64,000 nucleotides of DNA from Achromobacter insolitus (GCF_002209555.1 NZ_NJIF01000001.1:620001-684000); one strand, 5' to 3'; positions 50,303 to 59,979 are shown, numbered from the stretch's first letter. Numbers and translations: made by a program. Notes: generated by a model not told the origin, from the letters alone.

Positions 50303-53300
50303 ACGGCACTCAACCGGATGCCGTGGCCCAGGGACGCCGCGATGAGGAAGGCCGATTCAACCTGTCGGCCTGGGCGCTGCGGCACCAGCCGCTGGTCATT
50401 TTCATCATCACGCTGATCACGCTATTCGGCGTGCTGTCCTACTCGAAACTGGCGCAGTCCGAAGATCCGCCCTTCACCTTCCGCGTCATGGTCATCAAGA
50501 CGCTCTGGCCTGGCGCCACCGCGCAACAGGTGCAGGAGCAGGTCACCGACCGCATCGCCAAGAAGCTGCAGGAAGCCCCCAACACGGACTTCATGCGCAG
50601 TTATTCGCGGCCCGGTGAATCCCTGATTTTCTACACCATGAAGGACTCCGCGCCCGCCAGCACCGTGGCCGAGCAGTGGTACCAGGTGCGCAAGAAGGTC
50701 GGCGACATTTCGGCCACCCTGCCCCCGGGCGTGCAAGGCCCGTTCTTCAATGACGAGTTCGGCGACGTCTACACCAACATCTACACCCTGCAAGGCGACG
50801 GGTTTTCGCCCGCCCAGCTGCGCGACTATGCCGACCGCCTGCGCACCGTGCTGCTGCGCGTACCGGGCGTGGCCAAGGTGGATTACTTCGGGGATCAGCC
50901 CGAGCATATCTACATCGACATTTCCAACACTCAGCTGACGCGGCTGGGCGTGTCTCCGCAGCAGATCGCGCAAGCCATCAACGGGCAAAACGCGGTAGCC
51001 AACGCAGGCACGTTAACGACCGCCGACGACCGCATCTTCGTACGGCCTACCGGCCAGTACGCCAACAGCCAGGCCCTGGCGGACACATTGATCCGGATCA
51101 ACGGCAAATCGATCCGGCTGGGCGATATCGCCACCATCCGCCGCGGCTACCAGGACCCGACCGTCGAACAGATGCGCCTGGGTGGCGGCCCCGTGCTGGG
51201 CATAGGCATCACGATGCAGCCGGGGCGCGACGTCGTGCACCTGGGCCGCGCGCTGGGCGCCAAGTTCGATGAGCTCAAGGCCCAGCTGCCCGCCGGCCTG
51301 ATGCTGAAGGAAGTCTCCAGCATGCCCAAGGCCGTGTCGCACTCGGTGGACGACTTCCTGAGATCCGTGGCCGAGGCAGTCGCTATCGTGCTGGCCGTGA
51401 GCCTGGTGTCGCTGGGCTTGCGCACCGGCATGGTGGTGGTCATTTCGATACCGGTGGTGCTGGCGGTCACGGCGCTGTTCATGGACATGTTCGGCATCGG
51501 GCTGCACAAGGTATCGCTGGGCACGCTGGTGCTGGCGTTGGGCCTGCTGGTGGACGACGCCATCATCGCCGTGGAAATGATGGCCGTGAAGCTGGAACAG
51601 GGCTGGAGCCGCGCGCGGGCCGCCGCGTTTGCCTATACCAGCACCGCCTTTCCCATGCTGACGGGCACCCTGGTCACGGTGGCGGGCTTTCTACCTATCG
51701 CGCTGGCCAAGTCCAGCACCGGCGAGTACACGCGTTCCATCTTCCAGGTGTCCGCCATCGCGCTGATCACCTCGTGGTTCGCCGCCGTCGTGCTGATTCC
51801 GCTGCTGGGCTACCGCATGCTGCCCGAGCGCAAGCGCGAAGCGCATCTGCCGGACGACCACGAGCACGACATCTACGACACCCGCTTCTACCAGCGCTTG
51901 CGCGGCTGGGTGGGCTGGTGCGTGGACCGCCGCTACCTGGTGCTGGGTGGCACGGTGCTGGTGTTCGTGGTGTCCATGGCCTGCTTCCGCTTCGTGCCCC
52001 AGCAGTTCTTCCCCAGCTCCGACCGCAGCGAACTTTTGGTGGACGTGCGCCTGCAGGAAGGCGCCTCGTTCGCGGCCACGCTGCGCCAGGTCGAACGCCT
52101 GGAAAAGGTCTTGGAGGGCCGCCCCGAGATCGATCATTCGGTCAGCTTCGTCGGCACGGGCGCGCCGCGCTTCTACCTGCCGCTGGACCAGCAGCTAGCC
52201 ACGCCGAACTTCGCCCAATTGGTCATCACCACGCATTCCGTCGAAGACCGCGAGAAGCTCGCCCAATGGCTGCAACCCGTGCTGCGCGAGCAGTTCCCGG
52301 CCATCCGCAGCCGCCTGTCCCGCCTGGAGAACGGTCCACCGGTGGGCTTCCAGGTGCAATTCCGCGTCAGCGGCGACAAGATTGCGGACGTGCGGGCCGT
52401 GGCCGAGCAAGTGGCGGCCGAAGTACGCGCCGATCCCCGCTCGACCAATGTGCAGTTCGACTGGGACGAACCCTCCGAACGCTCGGTGCGCTTTGAGATC
52501 GACCAGCAGAAGGCGCGCGAACTGGGTGTCAGTGCCAGTGACGTGTCGGATTTCCTCGCCATGACGCTGTCGGGCTATGCCGTCACGCAATACCGCGAAC
52601 GCGACAAGCTCATCACCGTCAGCCTGCGCGCGCCGCAGGAAGAGCGGATCGACCCCGCGCGCCTGACCACCCTGGCCATGCCCACGCCCAACGGCGCGGT
52701 GCCGCTGGGCAGCCTGGGCCACCTGCGCTACGGACTGGAGTACGGGGTCATCTGGGAACGCGACCGCCAGCCCACCATTACGGTGCAGGCGGACGTCGCC
52801 GCCGGCGCGCAGGGCATAGACGTGACCCGCGCCATCGACGCCAAGCTCAACACATTGCGCAGCGGATTACCGGTCGGCTATCGCATTGACGTGGGCGGTC
52901 CGGTCGAGGAAAGCGCCAAGGGGCAGTCCTCCATCAATGCCCAGATGCCGCTGATGGCCGTCGCCGTGCTGACCCTGCTTATGCTGCAGCTGCAGAGCTT
53001 CGCCCGCGTGCTGATGGTCGTGCTGACCGCGCCGCTGGGATTGATCGGCGTGGTTGCCGCATTGCTGCTGTTCGGCAAGCCATTCGGCTTCGTCGCCATG
53101 CTGGGCGTGATCGCGATGTTCGGCATCATCATGCGCAACTCTGTCATTCTGGTGGATCAGATCGAGCAGGACATCGGCGCCGGCCACAAGCGCGTGGACG
53201 CCATCGTCGGCGCCACCGTGCGGCGCTTCCGGCCGATCACCTTGACCGCCGCCGCCGCCGTACTGGCCCTGATTCCGCTCTTGCGCAGCAACTTCTTCGG

Positions 53301-53472
53301 CCCCATGGCCACCGCCCTCATGGGCGGCATCACGATTGCCACCGTGCTGACGCTGTTCTTCCTGCCAGCGCTATACGCGGCGTGGTTCCGCGTCCGCCAC
53401 GACGAACGCGACGAGCCCGAAGGCGTGCCGCCTGGCGCCCACGCCGGCGACACGGCGGAAAGGGGAGCATGA
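50299..53472 (+). CDS. RND efflux pump (TriC-like group)
   Basis: An inner-membrane proton-driven transporter of 1057 residues. It has a cytosolic N-terminal extension before FNLSAWALRHQPLVIFII, as in TriC-type pumps, and PGATAQQVQEQVTDRIAKKL. Relay aspartates D419 and D420 are in LLVDDAIIAVE. It differs clearly from the other two pumps of the window, so the three are not recent duplicates. It overlaps both neighbours by four bases (ATGA). Substrates unknown. Confidence 0.92.
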   Translation: MNGTQPDAVAQGRRDEEGRFNLSAWALRHQPLVIFIITLITLFGVLSYSKLAQSEDPPFTFRVMVIKTLWPGATAQQVQEQVTDRIAKKLQEAPNTDFMRSYSRPGESLIFYTMKDSAPASTVAEQWYQVRKKVGDISATLPPGVQGPFFNDEFGDVYTNIYTLQGDGFSPAQLRDYADRLRTVLLRVPGVAKVDYFGDQPEHIYIDISNTQLTRLGVSPQQIAQAINGQNAVANAGTLTTADDRIFVRPTGQYANSQALADTLIRINGKSIRLGDIATIRRGYQDPTVEQMRLGGGPVLGIGITMQPGRDVVHLGRALGAKFDELKAQLPAGLMLKEVSSMPKAVSHSVDDFLRSVAEAVAIVLAVSLVSLGLRTGMVVVISIPVVLAVTALFMDMFGIGLHKVSLGTLVLALGLLVDDAIIAVEMMAVKLEQGWSRARAAAFAYTSTAFPMLTGTLVTVAGFLPIALAKSSTGEYTRSIFQVSAIALITSWFAAVVLIPLLGYRMLPERKREAHLPDDHEHDIYDTRFYQRLRGWVGWCVDRRYLVLGGTVLVFVVSMACFRFVPQQFFPSSDRSELLVDVRLQEGASFAATLRQVERLEKVLEGRPEIDHSVSFVGTGAPRFYLPLDQQLATPNFAQLVITTHSVEDREKLAQWLQPVLREQFPAIRSRLSRLENGPPVGFQVQFRVSGDKIADVRAVAEQVAAEVRADPRSTNVQFDWDEPSERSVRFEIDQQKARELGVSASDVSDFLAMTLSGYAVTQYRERDKLITVSLRAPQEERIDPARLTTLAMPTPNGAVPLGSLGHLRYGLEYGVIWERDRQPTITVQADVAAGAQGIDVTRAIDAKLNTLRSGLPVGYRIDVGGPVEESAKGQSSINAQMPLMAVAVLTLLMLQLQSFARVLMVVLTAPLGLIGVVAALLLFGKPFGFVAMLGVIAMFGIIMRNSVILVDQIEQDIGAGHKRVDAIVGATVRRFRPITLTAAAAVLALIPLLRSNFFGPMATALMGGITIATVLTLFFLPALYAAWFRVRHDERDEPEGVPPGAHAGDTAERGA

Positions 53473-54920
53473 CGATGCGCAGATTTCCACGACACCTGGC
53501 CGTCCTGCCGTTGACGCTGGCGCTGGGCGCCTGCGCCTTCGCGCCCAGCAGCAAGCCGCCTGCCGTCGCGCCACCGGCGCAATATGGCGTGGAAGCCACG
53601 CCCGCCGCGAGCGCCAACGCCCAAGGCGTGGCGCAGCGCTTCGAACAAGGCGCACGGCCCGTGCCGCAATGGTGGAAGCGCTATGGCTCGGACGCCCTGA
53701 ACGCGCTGGTGGCCGAAGGCCTGGCCAACAGTCCGGACCTGGCGGCCGCCGAACGCAATCTGGCAGGCGCGCGCGAGCAACTGCGCGGCCAGGTGAATTC
53801 ATCCTTGCTGCCTTCGGTGGATGCGGGCGCGGATGTCTCCCGCCGGCGCGCGCTGACCATGCCGAACCTGCCCGAACCGACCGCGCAATACAACGTGTTC
53901 ACCGGCCAGATCCACGCCAAGTACGACCTGGACCTGTTTGGCGCGGCGCGCTTCGCCAACGACTCGCTCGCGGCGCAGGTCGAGCAACAGGCCTTCCAGC
54001 TGGAATCGGCGCGCCGTTCGCTGGCCAGCAACATCGTGACGGGAGCCATCACGGCCGCCGCGTTGGCGGAGCGCGTCGCGCTGACTGAAAAGCAGGTGGT
54101 GCTTGCGCGGCAGGTGGCGCGCGATACGCAGCGCCGCTACGAACTGGGTTCGGCATCGCAGAACGATGCCCTGGACGCGGACCAGGACGCCGCCACGCTG
54201 GAAGCGTCCCTGCCGGGCCTGCGCGCCCGCTGGCATGCCACGCGGCATGCGCTGGCGGTGCTGTTGGGCCGCAATCCCGATCAGGCGCCGGCCGACCTGG
54301 CTTTCAGCCTGTTGGCCGTGCCCGAGCAGGTACCGGTGGTGGTGCCGTCCGAACTGCTGGCCGCGCGTCCGGACATCTTGTTCGCCGACGCGGTGGTCCA
54401 GGCCGCCGCGGCCGACGTGGGCGTCGCCACCGCGCAGCTGTTTCCCAGCCTGTCGCTGTCCGCGTCCATGGGCAAGGGCGGTTTCAACTGGCCGGCGGCA
54501 ATGTCTGGCGCAGGTGCCATCTGGGCGATCGGCGCATCGCTCACGCAACCCATTTTCCATGGCGGGGCGTTGCTGGCTGAACGTGACGCGGCCAAGGAGC
54601 GCTACGAGGCCGCCTTGCTGCAATACAAGCAGACCGTGCTGACAGCCTTTCGTGATGTGGCCGACACGCTATCGCGACTGGACGCCGACGGGCAGGCGTT
54701 GGCCTCGGCCGAAGCCTCGCGCCGCGCCGCGGAGCAGTCCTACCGCAACACCGCCAGCCGCGTACGGCTGGGCGCGCTGGCACCCTATACCGAGTATGCG
54801 GCCGAACAGCACTACGTGGCGGCGCGCTTGCGCGAGATCGAATACGCCAGCGCCCGCCTGACGGAAACGGCCGCGCTGTTCCAGGCGATGGGATCACCGG
54901 CAGACGCGGCACTGCAATAG
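53469..54920 (+). CDS. Outer-membrane efflux lipoprotein of the TriC-like system
   Basis: A TolC-fold outer-membrane factor of 483 residues. The signal MTMRRFPRHLAVLPLTLALGAC carries lipobox ALGAC (C22; its first part is shown only to locate it). The repeat signature AADVGVATAQLFPSLSLSA and the C-terminal ESS-like coil RVRLGALAPYTEYAAEQ are visible. The ATG overlaps the pump stop; a second ATG at 53475 is possible. Confidence 0.9.
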   Translation: MTMRRFPRHLAVLPLTLALGACAFAPSSKPPAVAPPAQYGVEATPAASANAQGVAQRFEQGARPVPQWWKRYGSDALNALVAEGLANSPDLAAAERNLAGAREQLRGQVNSSLLPSVDAGADVSRRRALTMPNLPEPTAQYNVFTGQIHAKYDLDLFGAARFANDSLAAQVEQQAFQLESARRSLASNIVTGAITAAALAERVALTEKQVVLARQVARDTQRRYELGSASQNDALDADQDAATLEASLPGLRARWHATRHALAVLLGRNPDQAPADLAFSLLAVPEQVPVVVPSELLAARPDILFADAVVQAAAADVGVATAQLFPSLSLSASMGKGGFNWPAAMSGAGAIWAIGASLTQPIFHGGALLAERDAAKERYEAALLQYKQTVLTAFRDVADTLSRLDADGQALASAEASRRAAEQSYRNTASRVRLGALAPYTEYAAEQHYVAARLREIEYASARLTETAALFQAMGSPADAALQ

Positions 54921-54977
54921 ACGCGCGGGGCCGCGCGCGGCTGTGACGATGGCGGCCTGGCGAGCAAGCCTTCGCGC

Positions 54978-55748
54978 TCATGGCGCGGGGGCCAGTTCCT
55001 TCATGCGGGTAGCCAGCGCCAGGGATTCGATGCGGCGGGCGGCGGACTGCAGCAGGGACGCGGTCTTGTCCTGCGCGATGGTGTTGAGCCGGGTGGCAAG
55101 AAAGGTGACGGTCAACGCGCCGAATACGCGACGGTCTTCCTGGAACACCGGCACCGCGATGCCCGCCCGCTCCGGCGATATCTCGCCTACCCCAAGATAG
55201 AACCCCTGTACCCGGATCCTGTCCAGATAGCCGGTGAACTCGGCCTGCGTCCCGCCCAGGCCGAGGTCGCGGATTTCGTCTGCATGCGCGTCGTACAGGC
55301 GGCGCTGATCCTTGCGCGGCAGGAAGGCCACGATGGTCTTGGCCGTGGCGCCGCGAAACAGAGGATGGGCGCGCCCGCGGCCGTGCGGAATGCCCAGTTC
55401 GTCCGGCCCGCGCTCGTGGTGGATGTTGAGAATGCGCAGGCCGTGGATCACGCTGAGCAGCACGTCCCCGCCCACCTGGTCCACCACCTCGCGCATGATC
55501 GGCCGCGCCACGCCCAGCACCGGATCGCCGTCGATGATGAGGTGGTCCAGTTCGATGATGCGTGGCCCCAGCTTGTAGCCCTCGCCCGTCACGCGCAGCA
55601 GATACCCCAGGTCCGTCAGGTCGCGGATGTAGCGATAGCCCGTAGGCGCCGAATACGACAGGCGCGAAATGATTGCTTCCGCCGACAACACCGGGGTTTC
55701 GAGGCTGAAGAGGTCAAGAATCGCGAGGGCTCGCTTCAGGGTGGACAT
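54978..55748 (-). CDS. IclR family transcriptional regulator
   Basis: A 256-residue regulator with a winged helix-turn-helix at residues 1-60 (STLKRALAILDLF, then SAEAIISRLSYSAPTGYRYI) and an IclR effector domain. The MSTLKRAL start at 55748 is typical of the family; a TTG at 55769 is less likely. It is divergent from a Bug solute-binding gene, and the gap contains AT-rich operator-like repeats, so it most likely controls the catabolic locus 56006-61545. Confidence 0.88.
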   Translation of the reverse strand: MSTLKRALAILDLFSLETPVLSAEAIISRLSYSAPTGYRYIRDLTDLGYLLRVTGEGYKLGPRIIELDHLIIDGDPVLGVARPIMREVVDQVGGDVLLSVIHGLRILNIHHERGPDELGIPHGRGRAHPLFRGATAKTIVAFLPRKDQRRLYDAHADEIRDLGLGGTQAEFTGYLDRIRVQGFYLGVGEISPERAGIAVPVFQEDRRVFGALTVTFLATRLNTIAQDKTASLLQSAARRIESLALATRMKELAPAP

Positions 55749-55879
55749 GGCGGTCGTGGTCGGGAACAACGCGGGATCGGGCGCAGCGTATCACACGGGT
55801 CCGGGGACTCCCGCAGGCATCATTGAGCAAGGCTATCGCCCCTCGCAAACCTACAAGTCCACACCTATCATTTTCTGTA

Positions 55880-55942
55880 TTTTTATCATTTATAGATAAA
55901 AAATAATTGGATAAATTAATTTTTTATCGAATAATGATATTC
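55880..55942. promoter_or_regulatory. AT-rich half-site cluster between the IclR and Bug genes
   Basis: Three copies of one half-site: TTTTTATC (55880-55887), its complement GATAAAAA (55895-55902) and TTTTTATC again (55921-55928). Next to it is GAATA-ATGA-TATTC (55929-55942). The stretch is much richer in A and T than its surroundings. The arrangement suits cooperative IclR binding over divergent promoters. Confidence 0.6.
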
Positions 55943-56005
55943 ACGAACCTACCTGCTTGATAGGAAAAACGGCTTGAACGGGCAATAACACCGAGGGGAA
56001 CATCC

Positions 56006-57019
56006 ATGAAACAGTCATTCAGTACCAAAAGCGGCGTCAGTCGCCGGCATTTCCTGGGCGCATCGGCCGCCACGCTGGCCGCCGCGGCCCTGACCCGTCC
56101 TGGCCGCGCCTGGGCAACCGGTTATCCGGCCGAACGCGCCCTGCAGTTCATCGTGCCCTTCCCGGCCGGCGGCGGCACCGACCTGGTGGCGCGGCCCCTG
56201 GCCCAAGGCATCGGCGAAGCGCTCAAGCAAAGCGTGGTGGTCATCAACAAAGGCGGCGCCGCGGGCAACATCGGCACTCAGCAAGCAGCAAGGTCCGCGC
56301 CGGACGGCTACACCATCGCCCTCGGATCCACCGGCACTCACACGGTGAACCAGAGCCTGTACGAAAACATCGGCTACGACCCCGTCAGGGATTTCGAGCC
56401 GGTATCCATGGTCTGCTACTACAACAACGTGCTGGTGGTACATCCGTCGTTTCCCGCCCGCACCCTGCAGGAGCTGGTGAGCATCATCAAGGCCAATCCG
56501 GGCAAGTACTTCTACGGCATTACGCAGAACGGCAGCTCCGCGCACCTGGCCATGGAACTGCTCAAGGCGACGGCGGGCCTGGACCTGCCCGGCGTGCCTT
56601 ACAAGGGCGCGGCGGCGGCGGTCAATGACTTCCTGGGCGGACAATTCCCCATCCTGATGGACGTGGTGATCAACCAGCAGCAATTCATCCAGGGCGGCAA
56701 ATCGCGGCCGCTGGCGGTCACCTCGGCCCAGCGCGCACAGGCCCTGCCCGACGTGCCGACCGTCGCGGAGTCGGGCTTCCCCGGGTATCAGGCCATAGGC
56801 TGGAACGGCGTATTCGTGCCCGCTGGCACACCCGCTTCCGTCATCCAGACGCTCAATGGCGCCGTGCAAAGCGCGCTCAAGCAGCCGGCCATGGCGCAAC
56901 TGACCAAGAACGGGCTGGAACTGCATGGCAGCACGCCTCAAGAGCTGGGCCGGTTCGTCGCCACAGAAAGCGAGAAGTGGCGCGCGCTGATCAAGAACGC
57001 GAACATCAAGGCCACCTGA
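56006..57019 (+). CDS. Bug-type tripartite tricarboxylate transporter substrate-binding protein
   Basis: A periplasmic solute-binding protein of the Bug (TctC) family with 337 residues. The signal contains SRRHFLG (12-18), a twin-arginine-like motif, with cleavage near AWA (36). Family segments are present: FIVPFPAGGGTDLVARPLA, KGGAAGNIGTQQAARSAPDGYT, and TSAQRAQALPDVPTVAESGFPG. Bug proteins bind carboxylates, amides and aromatic acids. No TctAB membrane genes are adjacent, as is usual for orphan Bug genes in Bordetella and Achromobacter. The stop overlaps the next start by one base (TGATG). Confidence 0.92.
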   Translation: MKQSFSTKSGVSRRHFLGASAATLAAAALTRPGRAWATGYPAERALQFIVPFPAGGGTDLVARPLAQGIGEALKQSVVVINKGGAAGNIGTQQAARSAPDGYTIALGSTGTHTVNQSLYENIGYDPVRDFEPVSMVCYYNNVLVVHPSFPARTLQELVSIIKANPGKYFYGITQNGSSAHLAMELLKATAGLDLPGVPYKGAAAAVNDFLGGQFPILMDVVINQQQFIQGGKSRPLAVTSAQRAQALPDVPTVAESGFPGYQAIGWNGVFVPAGTPASVIQTLNGAVQSALKQPAMAQLTKNGLELHGSTPQELGRFVATESEKWRALIKNANIKAT

Positions 57020-57903
57020 TGCAACGAATACCCTATGGCGTCCCGCTGGACGCGCAAGCCAACCCCTGGCTGCCGCTGGACGGCGAGCTGCGCGCGCAAG
57101 GTCTGCGCGCCCCGGGCGCTGCCACGGTGCGCGCGGTGGTTTGCGTCACCGTACACGTGGACGGCCCGGCTGTGGAGGTCGGCCGCAAGCAGTTCCCGGC
57201 CGGACCGCATACCGCTGGCCGCTATGCGATACGGCGCGGCGTCCCCAGGCATCTGGAAATCCTGGCGCGCCACGGCATGCCAGCTACATTCTTTGCCTGC
57301 GGCTACGACGTCGAGCACTACCCCGCCACCTTCCACGACATCCTGGACGCAGGCCATGAGATCGCGGCGCACGGCTATCTGCACGAAGCCTGGGATCTGG
57401 GCGAGGACGAGCCGGCCCTGCTGGAAAAGACCCACCGCATCATCCAACGCGAGCTGGGTGTGACGCCCGCAGGCTGGTGTTCGCCCTCCGGCCGCAAGAG
57501 CCATCGCACCCTGCCCGCGCTGCGGAGGCTGGGGTACTGCTACGACGCCAGCGAAAAAGACCAGGACCGTCCCTACGTGCCCGCGGACATGGCGGATTTC
57601 GTCATGTTGCCCAACAACACCGTGTCGCTGGACGATTACCCCTTCTATTTCTCGGGCCACAGCCTGGCAGCTGAAGCCTATGACAACTGGGTGCAGGAGT
57701 TCGAGGCGCTGCGCCAGGCCGAAGGCTATGTGCACCTGACCGTGCACCCCAAGGCCGCCGGCGGTTCCGGCACACCCGCCCGCGCCGCCGCGATGGACCG
57801 CTTTCTTGCCTATGTGGCCGCCCAGCCCGATGTGCACGTCATGACGCTGGAAGCATTGGCGCGGCACTGCCTTGCCCGTCCCGACGCCTGGAGAAGCGCA
57901 TGA
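57019..57903 (+). CDS. NodB-fold (polysaccharide deacetylase/PuuE-like) hydrolase with intact metal ligands
   Basis: A 294-residue NodB-homology protein, the PuuE/cyclic-imide-hydrolase type rather than a secreted chitin deacetylase, because no signal peptide is visible. Motif 1 is VTVHVDGP (D48), motif 2 is AAHGYLHE (H118, H122), motif 3 is WCSPSGRKS, and a late LTVHPKA supplies another histidine (H243). These are the usual D-H-H metal ligands. The start MQRIPYGV at 57019 joins the Bug gene by TGATG. In this setting it probably opens an amide, imide or ureide bond of the compound bound by the Bug protein. Confidence 0.82.
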   Translation: MQRIPYGVPLDAQANPWLPLDGELRAQGLRAPGAATVRAVVCVTVHVDGPAVEVGRKQFPAGPHTAGRYAIRRGVPRHLEILARHGMPATFFACGYDVEHYPATFHDILDAGHEIAAHGYLHEAWDLGEDEPALLEKTHRIIQRELGVTPAGWCSPSGRKSHRTLPALRRLGYCYDASEKDQDRPYVPADMADFVMLPNNTVSLDDYPFYFSGHSLAAEAYDNWVQEFEALRQAEGYVHLTVHPKAAGGSGTPARAAAMDRFLAYVAAQPDVHVMTLEALARHCLARPDAWRSA

Positions 57904-58667
57904 GCGCCGACAAAACCGTACTGGTCACCATCAACGTGCAGGGCATCGGCCCCGAAGCCGCGACCCAACCCGAAACCTCGCTGCACGGCCGCGACGCGCA
58001 TGGCCGCTACACCTATGGCGGCGGACTGGCTCGCTTGCTGGACATGCTGCGGCGCCAAGGCATCCGCGCGACGCTGTTCTGGCCGGTGTTCGAAGCCGAA
58101 CGCTGCCGCGATCTCTTGGAACAAAGCCTGCACGACGGCCACGAGGCCGCGTCACAAGGCAATGCTTTCGAAGACCTGCCTTCGTTGGGCGCGCGCGAAG
58201 GCGAGGTGCTGGAACGGGCGCGGGACCGATTGGCGGAGCTGATAGGCTCAGCGCCGCAAGGCTTCCGCTACCCTGGCGCGTTCAGCGCCAACACCGTGCC
58301 CCTGCTGCGCCAACTTGGCTATCGCTACGACAGCAGCGCGATCGACGACGACGCTCCTTATGCGCTGGACGCGGACGGCGGCGCCGGCATGGTGGAACTG
58401 CCTTGGAGCGAAGGCCTGTGCGACGCGACGCACTTCAGCCGCCGCGTCACCCAGGACCGCGCCTACGCGCACTGGGTGGAACAGGGCGATGCGCTGCTTG
58501 CCGCCGAAGGCTATGCCTGCCTGACCCTGCACCCGCGCGCGGACAACGGCGTCGGGCGCGCCGCGCGGCTGCAAAAGGTGGAACAGTTGCTGGAGCGTTT
58601 TCGTGCCGCGGGCGCCGCGTTCAAAACCTGCTCGGAATTGGCCGCCGCCCACGCGCCAGCACGCTGA
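57900..58667 (+). CDS. Degenerate NodB-fold paralogue lacking all metal ligands
   Basis: A 255-residue protein that aligns along its length with the preceding deacetylase-fold protein: TINVQGIG against TVHVDGPA, HEAASQGNAFE against HEIAAHGYLHE, GFRYPGAF as motif 3, and LTLHPRADN against LTVHPKAAG. The three ligands are replaced (D48 by Q14, H118 by Q86, H122 by F90). The frame is intact and starts by ATGA overlap, so it does not look like simple decay. It may be a non-catalytic partner of the first protein or may have a metal-free reaction. Confidence 0.75.
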   Translation: MSADKTVLVTINVQGIGPEAATQPETSLHGRDAHGRYTYGGGLARLLDMLRRQGIRATLFWPVFEAERCRDLLEQSLHDGHEAASQGNAFEDLPSLGAREGEVLERARDRLAELIGSAPQGFRYPGAFSANTVPLLRQLGYRYDSSAIDDDAPYALDADGGAGMVELPWSEGLCDATHFSRRVTQDRAYAHWVEQGDALLAAEGYACLTLHPRADNGVGRAARLQKVEQLLERFRAAGAAFKTCSELAAAHAPAR

Positions 58668-58800
58668 ACCCAAGGCGGCAGTCCCACTGCACTGGTAAAC
58701 CCTGAGCAATATTGGCGCCAAAATAAGCTAACATTTTTTCGCCACGGAATTTCCGATTCAGATTTTCACCCACCGATTGCACGGCGCCCGGCGCCGGCCC
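58668..58800 (+). promoter_or_regulatory. Gap before the C45 gene with a 10-bp palindrome
   Basis: A 133-base gap containing the perfect palindrome TTGGCGCCAA (58712-58721), followed by AT-rich AAATAAGCTAACAT. It could hold a promoter for the C45 and family-5 binding-protein genes; no clean -10/-35 pair at the right spacing was found. Confidence 0.4.
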
Positions 58801-59943
58801 ATGTCCATGACCCAGATCACCCAATTTCCCTTCGTATCGGTTTCGGGCGCGCCCGAAGCCCGCGGCCGCTCGTATGGCCAGCAAGCCGCCGACCGCGTGC
58901 GCAAGAGCGCCAGGATGTATGGCCAAACGCTGGTCGACCTGGGCTATGACGCCATGGCGCGCACCGCGCTCATCAACGGCTTCGCCCGCGAGATCGAGAA
59001 CTTCGCGCCGCATTACCTGGAAGAAATGCGCGGCATCGCCGCCGGCGCGGATGTGTCCTTCGAAGACATCGTGATGGTCAACGCCCGCACCGAAGTCATC
59101 GCCAAGGCTCGCGCCGAAAAGAAAAAAGCCGCCGAACTGGAGCCCGGCGACGGCTGCACCGGCGCGCTGATCCTGCCGACGCGCTCCGCCAACGGCCGCC
59201 TGATCCATGGGCAGAACTGGGATTGGCGCGCGGAATGCGCCGAGACTGCCATCGTGCTGCGGGTGCGCAACGACAACGGCCCGGACATCCTCACCTTCGT
59301 CGAAGCGGGCGGCCTGGCGCGCAGCGGCCTGAACAGCGCCGGCGTCTCCATTACCGCCAACTACCTGGAATCCGACCGCGATTTCCGCCAGTTGGGCGTG
59401 CCGCTGTCGCTGATCCGCCGCAAGGTGCTGGAACAGGAACATTTTGCGCTGGCCATCAAGGCAGTGGCGACCACGCCCAAGTCCTGCTCCAACAACATCA
59501 TGATCGGCATGGCCGCGGGCTTCGGCGTGGACTATGAGTGCACCACCGACGAAGCCTTCCCCATCTATCCAGGCAGCGATGACCTGATCGTCCACGCCAA
59601 CCATTGGGTCAGCGAAGTAGCCCTGACGAAGCTGCGCGATACGGGCCGCGCCAGCACACCGGAAAGCGCCTATCGCGATTGGCGCGTGCGCCGGTTGCTG
59701 AACGAGCAGACCAAGCTGACGCGCAAAGACCTCAAGCGCGCCTTGTTCGACGACTTCGGCTCGCCCTACTCCGTCTGCCGTCCGCCACGTCCTGGCAGCC
59801 ATGACAACCTGTCCGCCACGGTCGCGATGGTCATCATGGAGCCGGAGGCCGGGCTGATGGAAGTCGCGCCCCTGCCGGCGCTGAATCGCAGCTTCACCCG
59901 CTACAGCCTGAACGCCGAACCCGAACTGCTGGCCGCCGCCTGA
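58801..59943 (+). CDS. C45-family Ntn-hydrolase (acyl-CoA:6-aminopenicillanate acyltransferase-like)
   Basis: A 380-residue member of peptidase family C45, which cleaves itself to expose an N-terminal cysteine and then hydrolyses or transfers amide-linked acyl groups. GDGCTGALIL gives C119 as the predicted self-processing cysteine; HGQNWDWRAEC and LARSGLNSAGVSITANYL are family segments. There is no signal peptide. The start MSMTQITQ at 58801 is preferred over a TTG at 58777. It lies between NodB-fold genes and a binding-protein gene, consistent with breakdown of an amide compound. Confidence 0.85.
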   Translation: MSMTQITQFPFVSVSGAPEARGRSYGQQAADRVRKSARMYGQTLVDLGYDAMARTALINGFAREIENFAPHYLEEMRGIAAGADVSFEDIVMVNARTEVIAKARAEKKKAAELEPGDGCTGALILPTRSANGRLIHGQNWDWRAECAETAIVLRVRNDNGPDILTFVEAGGLARSGLNSAGVSITANYLESDRDFRQLGVPLSLIRRKVLEQEHFALAIKAVATTPKSCSNNIMIGMAAGFGVDYECTTDEAFPIYPGSDDLIVHANHWVSEVALTKLRDTGRASTPESAYRDWRVRRLLNEQTKLTRKDLKRALFDDFGSPYSVCRPPRPGSHDNLSATVAMVIMEPEAGLMEVAPLPALNRSFTRYSLNAEPELLAAA

Positions 59944-59979
59944 AGCGGCGCGCGCAACGCTATCCAGGAAGACGTATCG

